A stretch of DNA of 64,000 bases from Rhodovulum kholense (GCF_003053725.1 NZ_QAYC01000001.1:310001-374000), one strand, 5' to 3'; counted from the stretch's first letter, positions 25,400 to 34,944 are shown. Notes: a model not told the origin generated them from the letters alone. Translations and numbers: made by a program.

Positions 25400-26802
25400 T
25401 CGACGAAGCCGGGCAACCGGTCGGCGCGGCCGAGCGCGCCTATGGGGTCGCGCATCCCCATCCGGGCTGGTCCGAACAGGACCCGGCCGACTGGATCGCG
25501 GCGCTCGAGGCCGTGATGGCCGATCTGGCGGCCCGCTTTCCCGAAGCGATGGCGGGGGTGCGCGGCATCGGCGTCTCGGGGCACATGCACGGGGCCACGC
25601 TGCTGGATGCGGCGATGACCCCGATCCGGCCCTGCATCCTCTGGAACGACACCCGCAGCCATGCCGAGGCGGCACGGCTCGACGCGCTGCCGGGGCTTCG
25701 CGAAACCTCGGGCAATATCGTCTTTCCGGGCTTTACCGCGCCCAAGCTCGACTGGGTGCGCCGCCATGAACCCGAAGCCTTCGCGCGGGTGGCCAAGGTG
25801 CTGCTGCCCGCGGCCTTCCTGAACCTTTATCTGACCGGCCGGGCGGTCGCCGACATGTCGGACAGCGCCGGAACCTCGTGGTTCGACACCGGGCGGCGCG
25901 ACTGGTCGGACGCGCTGCTGGAGGCCGGGCACATGCGCCGCGGCCAGATGCCCGATCTGGTCGAGGGCTCGGACCCGGCGGGCACGCTGCGCCCCGAGCT
26001 GGCCGCGCGCTGGGGCATCGGCCCCGGCGCCGTCGTGGCAGGCGGTGCGGGCGACAACGCGGCCGCGGCCTGCGGCACCGGCGCGCTGGCCGAAGGGCAG
26101 GGCTTCGTGTCGCTCGGGACCTCGGGCGTGCTGCTGGCGGCGCGGGACGGCTACCGGCCCGACCCTGGCAACGCGCTGCATACCTTCTGCCATGCGGTGC
26201 CGGGGCGGTGGTACCAGATGGGGGTGATCCTGTCGGCGACCGACAGCCTGAACTGGCTGGCGCGGATCTCGGGCCAGAGCCCGGCCGACCTGACCCGCGC
26301 CCTGGGCGAAGATCTGCAGGCGCCGGGGCGGGTCCGGTTTCTGCCGTATCTCTCGGGCGAGCGCACGCCCCATAACGATGCGACGATCCGGGGCGCCTTC
26401 ACCGGGCTCGGGGCCGAGACCGGGCTGCCCGACCTGACGCGCGCGGTTCTGGAGGGCGTGGCCTTCGCGCTGCGCGACTGCGCCGAGGCGCTGCGCGGCG
26501 CGGGGGCGGATCTGGGCCATCTGCTGGCCATCGGCGGCGGGGCGCGGTCGGACTACTGGCTGCGGCTGATCGCGACGGTCCTGGGCGTGCCCTTGCAGGT
26601 GCCCGCCGGGGGCGAGCTTGGCGCAGCCCTTGGCGCCGCGCGTCTGGGCCGGGTGGCGGCCAGCGGCGCCGCGCCCGAAACCGAGATGACCCCGCCCGCC
26701 ATTGCCCGCACCGTGGCCCCCGAGCCCGCGCTGGCCGACGCCTTCGAGGAGGCCTATCGGGGGTTCCGCGCGGCCTATCCCGGGCTGAAGGCGATCCAGT
26801 AA
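25345..26802 (+). CDS. xylB: Xylulokinase
   Basis: 485-residue FGGY-family kinase that phosphorylates D-xylulose in the cytoplasm. The N-terminal ATPase motif LGLDLGTSGLRALLIDEAG is followed by GVSGHMHGATLLD, PCILWNDTRSHAEA, LSATDSLNWLAR, FLPYLSGERTPHNDATIRG and the second-domain motif AIGGGARSDYWLRLIA, all XylB-type. The ATG at 25345 has a GGGGAGG ribosome site. No xylose isomerase lies nearby, so xylulose may come from a polyol or pentose dehydrogenase. Convergent with the deacetylase gene (14-base gap). Confidence 0.9.
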   Translation: MGGALGLDLGTSGLRALLIDEAGQPVGAAERAYGVAHPHPGWSEQDPADWIAALEAVMADLAARFPEAMAGVRGIGVSGHMHGATLLDAAMTPIRPCILWNDTRSHAEAARLDALPGLRETSGNIVFPGFTAPKLDWVRRHEPEAFARVAKVLLPAAFLNLYLTGRAVADMSDSAGTSWFDTGRRDWSDALLEAGHMRRGQMPDLVEGSDPAGTLRPELAARWGIGPGAVVAGGAGDNAAAACGTGALAEGQGFVSLGTSGVLLAARDGYRPDPGNALHTFCHAVPGRWYQMGVILSATDSLNWLARISGQSPADLTRALGEDLQAPGRVRFLPYLSGERTPHNDATIRGAFTGLGAETGLPDLTRAVLEGVAFALRDCAEALRGAGADLGHLLAIGGGARSDYWLRLIATVLGVPLQVPAGGELGAALGAARLGRVAASGAAPETEMTPPAIARTVAPEPALADAFEEAYRGFRAAYPGLKAIQ

Positions 26803-26816
26803 GGCCGGGCTTGGTG

Positions 26817-27977
26817 TCAGGCGGTCAGCACGCCCGCAAGACCTTCCAGCATCGCCAGGCACTGGGCCAGCTGCTTGCGGCTGACATATTCGTCGGGCTT
26901 GTGGGCCTGGGCGATGGACCCCGGGCCGCAGACCGCGGCGGCGCAGCCGAGGCTCTGGAAAAGCCCCGCCTCGGTCGAGAAGGGCACCGCCTCGGTCCGG
27001 CTCTGGCCGGTCAGCCCGGCCAGAAGCGCGCGCGCCGCGCTGTGGGGCATCGGCTCGAGCCCGACCACCTCGCCCACCACATGGGTCCGGATATCGGCCT
27101 CGGGGGCGACGGCGCGCATCGCGGGCAGAAGCGACGCCACCTCGCGCGCCATGGCGGCCTTGGCATGGGCGATGTCGTCGGCCTGCACGGGCCGCATCTC
27201 CCAGGCGATCTCGGCCCGGCCGGGGATCACGTTATGCACATGCCCGCCCGAGATCCGGCCCAGATTGATCGTGGTCCAGGGCGGCTCGAACGGGCTGTCC
27301 TCGGGGGCGCGGGCCTTCATCTCGTCGGCCAGCGCCAGCAGCCGCGCGGCATAGCGCACCGCCGCCTCGGCCGCGTTGACGCCCGCAGGCGGGTTCGACC
27401 CGTGGCCCTCGCGGCCGTGAAACTCGACCGTGTACTCGCAGCATCCCTTGTGCGCGTCGACGATGCGCATCTCGGTCGGCTCGCCGACGATGGCGATCCC
27501 GGGGCGCAGCTCGCGCGCGGCCAACTCGGCCACCAGCGCCTGGCCGCCCAGACAGCCGACCTCCTCGTCATGGGTAAAGGCGAAATGCAGCGGCCGTTTC
27601 AGGTCGAGCCCGGCATAGACCGGCGCCATGGCCAGGCAGGCGGCGATGAACCCCTTCATGTCGCAGGTGCCGCGCCCGTAAAGCCGCCCGTCGGCCTCGT
27701 GCAGGGTGAACGGGTCGGTCGACCAGTCCTGATCGGCGACCGGCACCACGTCGGTATGGCCCGACAGCACGATCCCGCCATCGGTATTGCGCGGCCCCAG
27801 CGTCGCGAAGAGGTTCGCCTTGTGCCCGGTCGCGTCGTGGAAAAGGTCCACCCGTGCGCCCAGATCGCCCAGAAGCGCGGCCATGTGCACGATCATTTCA
27901 AGGTTCGAGTCCGACGAGACGGTGGGAAAGGCCACCAGATCGGCGAGGATCGCGCAGGTGTCGTCAAGCCGGGTCAT
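26817..27977 (-). CDS. M20-family deacetylase, acetylornithine deacetylase (ArgE)-like
   Basis: 386-residue zinc amidohydrolase: metal residues in VLSGHTDVVPVAD, GRGTCDMKGFIAA, FTHDEEVGCLGG and IVGEPTEMRIVDAHKG; dimerisation domain near 180-290; C-terminal His in IAQAHKPDEYVS. ArgE enzymes remove acetyl groups from N-acetylornithine. Its start overlaps the stop of the DoeA-type hydrolase (TGATG), so here it more likely deacetylates N-acetyl-2,4-diaminobutyrate made by ectoine ring opening. The amino acid deacetylated is inference from context. Confidence 0.85.
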   Translation of the reverse strand: MTRLDDTCAILADLVAFPTVSSDSNLEMIVHMAALLGDLGARVDLFHDATGHKANLFATLGPRNTDGGIVLSGHTDVVPVADQDWSTDPFTLHEADGRLYGRGTCDMKGFIAACLAMAPVYAGLDLKRPLHFAFTHDEEVGCLGGQALVAELAARELRPGIAIVGEPTEMRIVDAHKGCCEYTVEFHGREGHGSNPPAGVNAAEAAVRYAARLLALADEMKARAPEDSPFEPPWTTINLGRISGGHVHNVIPGRAEIAWEMRPVQADDIAHAKAAMAREVASLLPAMRAVAPEADIRTHVVGEVVGLEPMPHSAARALLAGLTGQSRTEAVPFSTEAGLFQSLGCAAAVCGPGSIAQAHKPDEYVSRKQLAQCLAMLEGLAGVLTA

Positions 27978-29188
27978 CACGGTTTCACATAAAGCTTGCG
28001 CGGGCGGTTGCACAGGGTCTCGGCCGGGCCATCCTCGCGGATCAGGATCGATTCGGTGATCTCGAGCCCCCAGTTCTCCATCCAGAGGCCCGGCATGAAA
28101 TGGAAGGTCATGCCCGGCTCCAGCAGGGTGTCGTCCTCCTCGCGCAGCGAGATCGTCCGCTCGCCCCAGTCGGGCGGATAGCTGAGCCCGACCGGATAGC
28201 CGCAGCGCGCGCCGCGCCGGATGCCCGCGCGCTCCAGCGGCGCGGCCAGCGCATTGGCGATGTCGCAGGCGCGGTTGCCGGCCTTCGCGGCCCAAAGCCC
28301 GGCCTCGATCCCCTCGATCAGCGCGGCTTCGGCGGCGCGCATGTAGTCGGGCGGCTCGCCCAGGAAGATCGTCCGGCAGAAGGGCGCGTGATAGCGGCGG
28401 TAACAGCCCGAGATCTCGAAGAAGGTGGCCTCGCCGCTCTCGAAGGGCCGCCCGTCCCAGGTCAGATGCGAGGCCGAGGCATCCTTTCCCGAGGGCAGAA
28501 GCGGCACGATCGCCGGGTAATCGCCCCAGTCGCCATTGCCCGCCAGCGCGTCGCGGTAAAGATCGGCCACCAGCTCGTTCTTGGGCAGGCCCGGCTCGAT
28601 CCGCTCGAGCACCCCGTCGATCATCCGTTCCGAGATCGAGGCGGCACGGCGCATGAAGTCGAGTTCCTCGCCCGATTTGACCGTGCGCTGCCAGTTCACC
28701 AGCGCGGTCGCGTCGACCAGATGCGCCTCGGGCAGGGCATCGCGCAGCGTCACATAGGCCTTGGCCGAGAAATAGTAATTCTCCATCTCGACCCCGATCC
28801 GCCGGGCGCCATAGCCCAGATCGCGCAGAAGCTCGGCCAGGTTCTGCATCGGGTGGCGTTCGGTCGATTGCACATAGGCGTCGGAATAATGGGTGATATG
28901 CGCACCCGCCATCCAGACCGTGCGCACCGCGCCGTTCGCGTCCATCTGGCGGCCCCACCACATCGGGTCGGCATCGTGAAAGACCAGCACGCCCTGATGC
29001 ACATAGAACGACCAGCCATCATAGCCCGTCAGCCAGGCCATGTTCGAGGGGTCCTCGACAAAGAGGATGTCGATGCCCTTTTCCGCCATCGCCCGGCGCA
29101 CCAGCCCCAGCCGCCGCCCGTATTCGGGCAGAGAGAAGGGCGCGCGGCCCTCGGCGGCATAGCCGAACTGGACGATTTCTTCGGTCAT
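27977..29188 (-). CDS. doeA: Ectoine hydrolase-like M24 peptidase-fold protein
   Basis: 403-residue creatinase/aminopeptidase-P fold protein. Strong match, as recalled, to Halomonas DoeA: DPSNMAWLTGYDGWSFYVHQ, YVQSTERHPM, VDATALVNWQRTVKS, GDYPAIVPLLPSGKDASASH, FFEISGCYRRYHAPFCRTIF and GLWMENWGLEITESILI. DoeA opens the ectoine ring to N-acetyl-diaminobutyrate. Divergent from the aminotransferase at 29481 and followed by the overlapping deacetylase; together these supply the first steps of ectoine use as a nutrient. Confidence 0.87.
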   Translation of the reverse strand: MTEEIVQFGYAAEGRAPFSLPEYGRRLGLVRRAMAEKGIDILFVEDPSNMAWLTGYDGWSFYVHQGVLVFHDADPMWWGRQMDANGAVRTVWMAGAHITHYSDAYVQSTERHPMQNLAELLRDLGYGARRIGVEMENYYFSAKAYVTLRDALPEAHLVDATALVNWQRTVKSGEELDFMRRAASISERMIDGVLERIEPGLPKNELVADLYRDALAGNGDWGDYPAIVPLLPSGKDASASHLTWDGRPFESGEATFFEISGCYRRYHAPFCRTIFLGEPPDYMRAAEAALIEGIEAGLWAAKAGNRACDIANALAAPLERAGIRRGARCGYPVGLSYPPDWGERTISLREEDDTLLEPGMTFHFMPGLWMENWGLEITESILIREDGPAETLCNRPRKLYVKP

Positions 29189-29480
29189 GGGCGGATGGCT
29201 CCTCGCGGCAGGCCGCCGCCGGACGGGCCGGGGCGGAGAGGGGAAGGGGGGCGATGCGCCCGATCAGACAGAAGCCGGTTTTCCCCGTCAAGGGCCGAGC
29301 CTTGGCGACCCCCGACAACACCTGACCGACGGCGCGTTCTGCCCCCTTTCCGGGCGGCGGGGTAGAGACCCGGTCCCGCATGGGCTAGGTATGGGGCGAG
29401 TGGGGCCGCGCATGCCCCGGACCGAAACGCATCGGCCGGCCGCTTCGGCGGCGCCGGTGCCGGAAGAAAGGACACCGCGT
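29189..29480. promoter_or_regulatory. Divergent intergenic region between doeA-like and aminotransferase genes
   Basis: 292 bases between two starts facing away from each other; must hold promoters for both arms of the putative ectoine locus. No regulator gene (AsnC/EnuR type) is encoded here, and I did not find a convincing operator palindrome by eye. Confidence 0.45.
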
Positions 29481-30851
29481 ATGCTGAAGAACGACATGCT
29501 GGAACAGTGGGACCGGGAGAGCTTTTTCCATCCCTCCACCCATCTGGCGCAGTTCGCGCGCGGCGAGGCCCCGGAACGGGTGATCGCGGGCGGGCAGGGC
29601 GTCTTCATCGAGGATCGCGACGGCACCCGGCTCCTGGACGCCTTCGCGGGGCTTTACTGCGTGAATGTGGGCTACGGGCGAACCGAGATCGCCGAGGCCA
29701 TCGCCGAACAGGCGCGCCAGCTGTCCTACTACCACGCCTATGTGGGGCATGGCACCGAGGCCTCGATCACGCTGGCCAAGATGGTCATGGACCGCGCGCC
29801 CGATCACATGTCCAAGGTCTATTTCGGGCTGGGCGGATCGGACGCGAACGAGACCAACATCAAGCTTGTCTGGTATTACAACAACGTGCGCGGCCGGTCC
29901 GAAAAGAAGAAGATCATCAGCCGCTGGCGCGGCTATCACGGCTCGGGGCTGATGACGGGCTCGCTGACCGGGCTTGCGGGGTTCCACAACAAGTTCGATC
30001 TGCCGCTGGCGCCGATCCTGCATACCGAGGCGCCCTATTACTACCGCCGCCCCGATCTGGACATGACCGAGGCCGATTTCGTCGCCCATTGCGCGGCCGA
30101 GCTCGAGGCGCTGATCGAACGTGAAGGCGCTGACACCATCGCGGCCTTCATCGGCGAGCCGGTGCTGGGCACGGGCGGCATCGTGCCGCCGCCCAAGGGC
30201 TATTGGGATGCGATCCAGCCGATCCTGCAAAAGCACGACATCCTGCTGATCGTCGATGAGGTGGTCACCGGCTTCGGCCGTCTGGGCGAGATGTTCGGGT
30301 CGCTGAAATACGGGCTGAAACCGGATCTCATCACCATCGCCAAGGGCCTGACCTCGGCCTATGCGCCGCTGTCGGGGTCGATCGTGTCGGACCGGATGTG
30401 GACGGTTCTGGAACAGGGCACCGACGAATTCGGCCCCATCGGCCATGGCTGGACCTATTCCGCCCATCCCATCGGCGCGGCCGCCGGTGTCGCCAACCTC
30501 AAGCTCATTGACGATCTGGGGCTGGTGAAGAACGCGGCCGAAACCGGCGGCTATTTCGTCGCCGCGATGAAGACGGCGCTGAGCGAGCACGCCCATGTCG
30601 GCGACATTCGCGGCGAGGGCATGCTGTGCGCGGTCGAGCTGGTCGAGGACAAGGGCTCGCGGACCTTCTACGACCCGCCGGGCAAGGTCGCGGGCGCCGT
30701 GGTGGCCGCGATGCTGAAAGAGGGCGTGATCGCCCGGGCCATGCCGCAGGGCGACATCGTCGGCTTTGCCCCGCCGCTGTGCCTGACCCGCGACGAGGCC
30801 GACCGGGTGGTCGACGTGACCGCGCGCGCCGTCGCCTCGGTCCTGGGCTAG
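29481..30851 (+). CDS. Class III PLP aminotransferase, possibly diaminobutyrate transaminase (DoeD-like)
   Basis: 456 residues, fold type I class III. PLP-binding Lys288 is in ITIAKGLTSAY and Asp259 in LLIVDEVVTGFGR; substrate-side features FHPSTHLAQFARGE and YHAYVGHGTEASI are typical of omega-amino acid:pyruvate/oxoglutarate enzymes. The ATG at 29481 follows an AAAGGA ribosome site. Divergent from doeA, it would convert 2,4-diaminobutyrate to aspartate semialdehyde. A polyamine or beta-alanine transaminase role is the alternative; sequence alone does not decide. Confidence 0.82.
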   Translation: MLKNDMLEQWDRESFFHPSTHLAQFARGEAPERVIAGGQGVFIEDRDGTRLLDAFAGLYCVNVGYGRTEIAEAIAEQARQLSYYHAYVGHGTEASITLAKMVMDRAPDHMSKVYFGLGGSDANETNIKLVWYYNNVRGRSEKKKIISRWRGYHGSGLMTGSLTGLAGFHNKFDLPLAPILHTEAPYYYRRPDLDMTEADFVAHCAAELEALIEREGADTIAAFIGEPVLGTGGIVPPPKGYWDAIQPILQKHDILLIVDEVVTGFGRLGEMFGSLKYGLKPDLITIAKGLTSAYAPLSGSIVSDRMWTVLEQGTDEFGPIGHGWTYSAHPIGAAAGVANLKLIDDLGLVKNAAETGGYFVAAMKTALSEHAHVGDIRGEGMLCAVELVEDKGSRTFYDPPGKVAGAVVAAMLKEGVIARAMPQGDIVGFAPPLCLTRDEADRVVDVTARAVASVLG

Positions 30852-30905
30852 TCCACTTTGGATGCCCGCATCCGGTCCCGCCAAGGGGGCCGGGCGCGGG
30901 CCGGT

Positions 30906-32129
30906 TCAGGCTTGGTCCTTCGGGCGCAGGGTCAGCCAGATCAGCGCGCCGCCCGCAAGCGCCAGGAACGGCACCATGGCCATGTTGACGGCCGTCCAGC
31001 CCTCTTGCGCCGAGCTGGCCGAGCAGTTCATCAGCCCGCCCGAGGCCAGCGAGGCCAGGGTGACGCCGCCGAAGACGAGGATGTCGTTCATCCCCTGCAC
31101 GGCACCACGCTCTTCGGGCCCATGGGACTGCGCCAGCATCGCGGTCGCGCCGATAAAGCCGAAATTCCAGCCGATCCCCAGAAGGATGAGGGTCACCAGA
31201 AACCGCTCGATCTCGACGCCGGTCAGCGCCACCGCGCCCGCGGCGGCGAGGATCGCAAGCCCCAGCGCCACGATGGGCCGGGCGCCGAAGCGGGCGATCA
31301 GATGGCCGGTGAAGAAGCTTGGCACATACATCGCCAGCACATGGGCGGTGACGATGTCGGCGGCGGTGCCGGTGTCGAAGCCGCAGCCCACGACCGCCAG
31401 CGGGGTCGAGGTCATCACCAGGTTCATCAGCGCATAGGACACCATCCCGCAGATGATGGCGACGGCGATGGCGGGATCGCGCAGCAGGTCGGCCCGGCTC
31501 CGGCCCCGGTGATGCGCCGGATCGCGCGGCGGCGGGCGCGGGATGTCGAGAAAGGCAAACAGCAGGACGCCCGACAGGTTGATGCCGATGGCGACCAGAT
31601 AGGACCCGAGAAACGGGATCACCATCGCCTCGGCCGTCACCTTCACCAGCTGCGGCCCGAGGATCGCGGCCACCAGCCCGCCCGCCAGCACGTAGGAAAT
31701 CGCCTTGGGCTGGAACGCGCCCTCGGCGGTGTCGGCGGCGGCGAAGCGGTAGAAGCCCTGGGCCGACATATAAAGCCCGGTCAGCAACGATCCGGCGAGG
31801 AAAAGCCCGAAGGACCCCTGATACAGCCCCAGTGCCGCGATGGCTGCCCCCGCCGCCCCACCGGCGATGCCCAGAAGAAACCCAGCCCGCCGCCCGGCGC
31901 GCTGCATGAAGCCCGACAGCGGCCCCGCCGACAGCATCGAACCCAGCACGATCAGCGAAATCGGCAGCGTCGCGAAGCAGGGATTGGGCGCAAGCGTCTG
32001 CCCCGCCAGCCCGCCCATGGTGAAGATCATCGACATCTGCGCCCCCAGAAACGCCTGAGCCAGCACCAGGACGGTCACGTTGCGCCGGGCGCGCGCGGTT
32101 TCGCGGGAGGGGGCGGTATCCGATGTCAT
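30906..32129 (-). CDS. Major facilitator superfamily transporter
   Basis: 407 residues from the ATG at 32129, with twelve hydrophobic segments; the A-loop motif lies at GFMQRAGRRAGFLLG and again at HLIARFGARPIVALG. Probably a drug or metabolite exporter of the inner membrane; no specific substrate. Convergent with the aminotransferase (54-base spacer). Divergent from the glycosylase gene, whose start is 115 bases away. Confidence 0.83.
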   Translation of the reverse strand: MTSDTAPSRETARARRNVTVLVLAQAFLGAQMSMIFTMGGLAGQTLAPNPCFATLPISLIVLGSMLSAGPLSGFMQRAGRRAGFLLGIAGGAAGAAIAALGLYQGSFGLFLAGSLLTGLYMSAQGFYRFAAADTAEGAFQPKAISYVLAGGLVAAILGPQLVKVTAEAMVIPFLGSYLVAIGINLSGVLLFAFLDIPRPPPRDPAHHRGRSRADLLRDPAIAVAIICGMVSYALMNLVMTSTPLAVVGCGFDTGTAADIVTAHVLAMYVPSFFTGHLIARFGARPIVALGLAILAAAGAVALTGVEIERFLVTLILLGIGWNFGFIGATAMLAQSHGPEERGAVQGMNDILVFGGVTLASLASGGLMNCSASSAQEGWTAVNMAMVPFLALAGGALIWLTLRPKDQA

Positions 32130-32244
32130 GGCGCCTGACCTAGCGCGGCGGTGCGAGGGGGGGAAGCCGCTATTTCGGGTCCGGCCCGGGGCCCGGACGG
32201 GATGGCCCTTGGCGGGCGCGGCGCGCGGGCCTATCGTCCGGTCC

Positions 32245-32874
32245 ATGGTGGGACGGATCATCGAAACAGAGGCCTGCGTGGCCGAAGGCGCGGCGCATCT
32301 GGTGGCGGTCGAGCCGCGCTTCGGCCATGCGCTGGCGCTGACCGGGCCGCTGCCGCTGCGCCGCCGCAAGGACGGGTTCGAGGCGCTGTTGTCGGCCATC
32401 GTCAGCCAGCAGGTCTCGGTCGCGGCGGCCGATGCGATCTGGACCCGGATGAAGACCGCGCGGCTGACCGGCCCGCGCAAGATCCTCTGGGCCAGCGACG
32501 ACGACCTGCGCGCCTGCGGGCTGTCGCGCCAGAAGATCCGCTATGCGCGCGCGCTGGCGGGGGCGGGCATCGACTTCGCCGCGCTGCGCGGGCAACCAAC
32601 CGAAGAGGTCATCGCCACGCTGGTCGCGGTGCCCGGCATCGGCCGCTGGACGGCCGAGATCTACGCGATGTTCTCGCTCGGCCGGGCCGATGTCTTCGCG
32701 CCCGCCGACCTCGCACTGCAGGAATCCGCGCGGCTTCTGTTCGAGCTGCCCGACCGCCCCGGCGAACGCGCCCTGCGTCAGTTGGCCGAGCCCTGGGCGC
32801 CATGGCGGGCCGTTGCGGCGCGGGCGCTTTGGGCCTACTACCGGGTGGCCAAGGACAGGGAGGGCATCAGGTGA
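32245..32874 (+). CDS. alkA: DNA-3-methyladenine glycosylase II (AlkA-type HhH-GPD)
   Basis: 209-residue base-excision repair enzyme that removes alkylated purines. The helix-hairpin-helix is at residues 129-140 (VPGIGRWTAEIY) and the catalytic Asp155 lies in VFAPADLALQ; SAIVSQQVSVAAADAIWTR is the typical N-terminal helix. It is shorter than E. coli AlkA (282), lacking the N-terminal domain, which is common in alphaproteobacteria. The frame is open upstream, but the conserved domain starts after this ATG. Overlaps the esterase gene by four bases. Confidence 0.87.
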   Translation: MVGRIIETEACVAEGAAHLVAVEPRFGHALALTGPLPLRRRKDGFEALLSAIVSQQVSVAAADAIWTRMKTARLTGPRKILWASDDDLRACGLSRQKIRYARALAGAGIDFAALRGQPTEEVIATLVAVPGIGRWTAEIYAMFSLGRADVFAPADLALQESARLLFELPDRPGERALRQLAEPWAPWRAVAARALWAYYRVAKDREGIR

Positions 32875-33545
32875 CACGGGTTCTGGAATCGGGACGCGCG
32901 GGCGCGGCCAGGGGCAAGGCGGACCATCTGGTGATCTTCCTGCACGGCTATGGCGCGAACGGGGCCGATCTGCTGGGGCTCGCGCAGCCGCTGGGGCCGC
33001 ACATGCCGGGCACGGCCTTTCTGGCCCCCGATGCGCCCGAGCGTTGCGAAGGCGTGCCCTTCGGCTTTCAGTGGTTCCCGATCCCCTGGATCGACGGCTC
33101 GTCCGAGGAACAAAGCGAAGCGGGGATGCGGCGCGCGGTCGATGACCTCAATGCCTGGCTCGACGCGGTGCTGGCCGAAGAAGGGGTCGCGCCCGAGAAC
33201 GTCATTCTCTTCGGCTTTTCCCAGGGCACGATGATGGCGCTGCATGTCGCCCCGCGCCGTCCCGCGCCCGTCGCGGGCGTGGTCGGTTTCTCGGGCCGGT
33301 TGCTGGCGCCCGAGACGCTGGAGGACGAAGCCGTCTCGCGCCCGCCGGTTCTGCTGGTCCATGGCGATGCCGACGACGTGGTGCCGGTCGAATCCCTGCC
33401 CGAGGCCGGCAACGCGCTCAGTGGCGCGGGCTTCGAGGTCTATGCCCATGTGATGAAGGGCACGGGCCACGGCATCGCCCCCGACGGGCTGTCGGTCGCG
33501 CTGGCCTTCATGCGCGAGCGGCTGGGGATCGACGGGCTCGACTAG
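32871..33545 (+). CDS. Alpha/beta hydrolase, phospholipase/carboxylesterase family
   Basis: 224 residues starting at a GTG that overlaps the alkA stop (GTGA). Catalytic triad visible: Ser117 in GFSQGTMM, Asp168 region in VHGDADDVVP, His200 in GTGHGI; the early loop LVIFLHGYGANGADLL is the oxyanion segment. Members hydrolyse short-chain carboxyl esters (YpfH/EstB type). Physiological substrate unknown. Confidence 0.87.
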   Translation: MTRVLESGRAGAARGKADHLVIFLHGYGANGADLLGLAQPLGPHMPGTAFLAPDAPERCEGVPFGFQWFPIPWIDGSSEEQSEAGMRRAVDDLNAWLDAVLAEEGVAPENVILFGFSQGTMMALHVAPRRPAPVAGVVGFSGRLLAPETLEDEAVSRPPVLLVHGDADDVVPVESLPEAGNALSGAGFEVYAHVMKGTGHGIAPDGLSVALAFMRERLGIDGLD

Positions 33546-33771
33546 CCCGCCGGTTCCACAGACCGGTCCCTCACCGCAGGCGCAGCCCGGCGGGGTATCC
33601 GGACCGATAAGGCGACCGGGCCTTGGCCAAGGCCGAGTGACTGCCCGGGGACAGTCCAGGTCAAGGCGGGTTCTGCCAGTGTCTGGTCGGCCTTCGTGGC
33701 CGAGGTCGAGACCGCCGATCTCTTCCAGATCCACGATTGCGATTGAGCCGCGATCCGGCCCGGCGCCGCGA

Positions 33772-34944
33772 TCAGCTTCGGCCCCGGGCGGCGATGGCCT
33801 CGCCTGCGGCCCGGGCCGAGGACCAGGCCCACTGGAAATTGTAGCCGCCCAGCCAGCCCGTGACATCGACCGCCTCGCCGATGGCGTAAAGCCCGGGAAC
33901 TCCCGTGGCCTCCATGGTGCGCGAGGACAGCCCGGCGGTCGAAATGCCGCCCGCGGTCACCTCGGCCTTGGCATAGCCCTCGGTGCCGGTCGGGAAGAGC
34001 GTAAGACCGCCCAGCGCGGCGGCGGCGCGGTCGATCTCGGCATCGGAGGTGTTTCCAAGCTCGGTCCCGAACCCGATCCGGGCGGCCATCGCCTCGGCCA
34101 GCCGGTTCGGAAGCATCTCGCTCAGCGCGGCGCGGAGCCGGGCGCGGGGGGCCTTGCGCCGTGCCGCGCGCAGACGCTCGGCCGCGTTCTCGACCAGCGT
34201 CAGCGTCACCGGCGCGCCGGGTGTCCAGTAGGACGAGACCTGCAGGATGGCCGGGCCGGACAGGCCGCGATGGGTGAAAAGCGCAGCCTCGGTAAAACTG
34301 GCCGTGCCGACCCGCGCCGTCACGGGACAGGACAGCCCCGAAATGCCCGTCAGGTCCTGCGCGTCGGGGCCCAGCGTCAGCGGCACCAGCGCCGGTCTTG
34401 GCGGCACGATCCCGAGCCCGAAGCGCCGGGCGATGTCATAGGCGATGCCGGTCGCACCCATCTTGGGGATCGAGGGGCCGCCGGTGGCCAGCACCAGCTG
34501 CGGCGCCGTGGCGCCCGCCACGCGGAACATCCCGTCGCCATGGACGATCTCGCCGATCGGGGTCGAGAGCCGGATCTCGACCCCGCCGCGGGCGCATTCG
34601 TCCAGCAGCATGGTCACGATCTGCCGCGCCGAGCCGTCGCAGAACAGCTGCCCCAGGGTCTTTTCGTGCCAGGCGATCCTGTGACGCTCGACCAGCGCGA
34701 GGAAATCCCATTGGGTATAGCGGGCCAGGGCGGATTTGGCGAAATGCGGGTTCTCGGACAGGTAATTCCCGGGGCCCGCGCCGGTATTGGTGAAATTGCA
34801 GCGCCCGCCGCCCGAAATCAGGATCTTCTTCCCGGCCGCCTCGGCGTGATCGAGCAGAAGCACGCGCGCCCCGGCCTGTCCGGCGGTGGCCGCCGCCAGA
34901 AGGCCGGCAGCCCCGGCTCCGAGTATGATCGCATCGTAATTCAT
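33772..34944 (-). CDS. HI0933-family NAD(P)/FAD-dependent oxidoreductase
   Basis: 390-residue flavoprotein of the HI0933/BaiN type (TIGR03862-like subgroup). FAD-binding motif AIILGAGAAGLLAAATAGQA at residues 5-24, then KKILISGGGRCNFTN, and the C-terminal GLYAIGEAVDVTGWLGGYNF with WAWSSARAAGEAIA. Reaction unknown; some relatives reduce bile-acid intermediates, which is unlikely here. Single gene with a strong hairpin upstream. Confidence 0.85.
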   Translation of the reverse strand: MNYDAIILGAGAAGLLAAATAGQAGARVLLLDHAEAAGKKILISGGGRCNFTNTGAGPGNYLSENPHFAKSALARYTQWDFLALVERHRIAWHEKTLGQLFCDGSARQIVTMLLDECARGGVEIRLSTPIGEIVHGDGMFRVAGATAPQLVLATGGPSIPKMGATGIAYDIARRFGLGIVPPRPALVPLTLGPDAQDLTGISGLSCPVTARVGTASFTEAALFTHRGLSGPAILQVSSYWTPGAPVTLTLVENAAERLRAARRKAPRARLRAALSEMLPNRLAEAMAARIGFGTELGNTSDAEIDRAAAALGGLTLFPTGTEGYAKAEVTAGGISTAGLSSRTMEATGVPGLYAIGEAVDVTGWLGGYNFQWAWSSARAAGEAIAARGRS

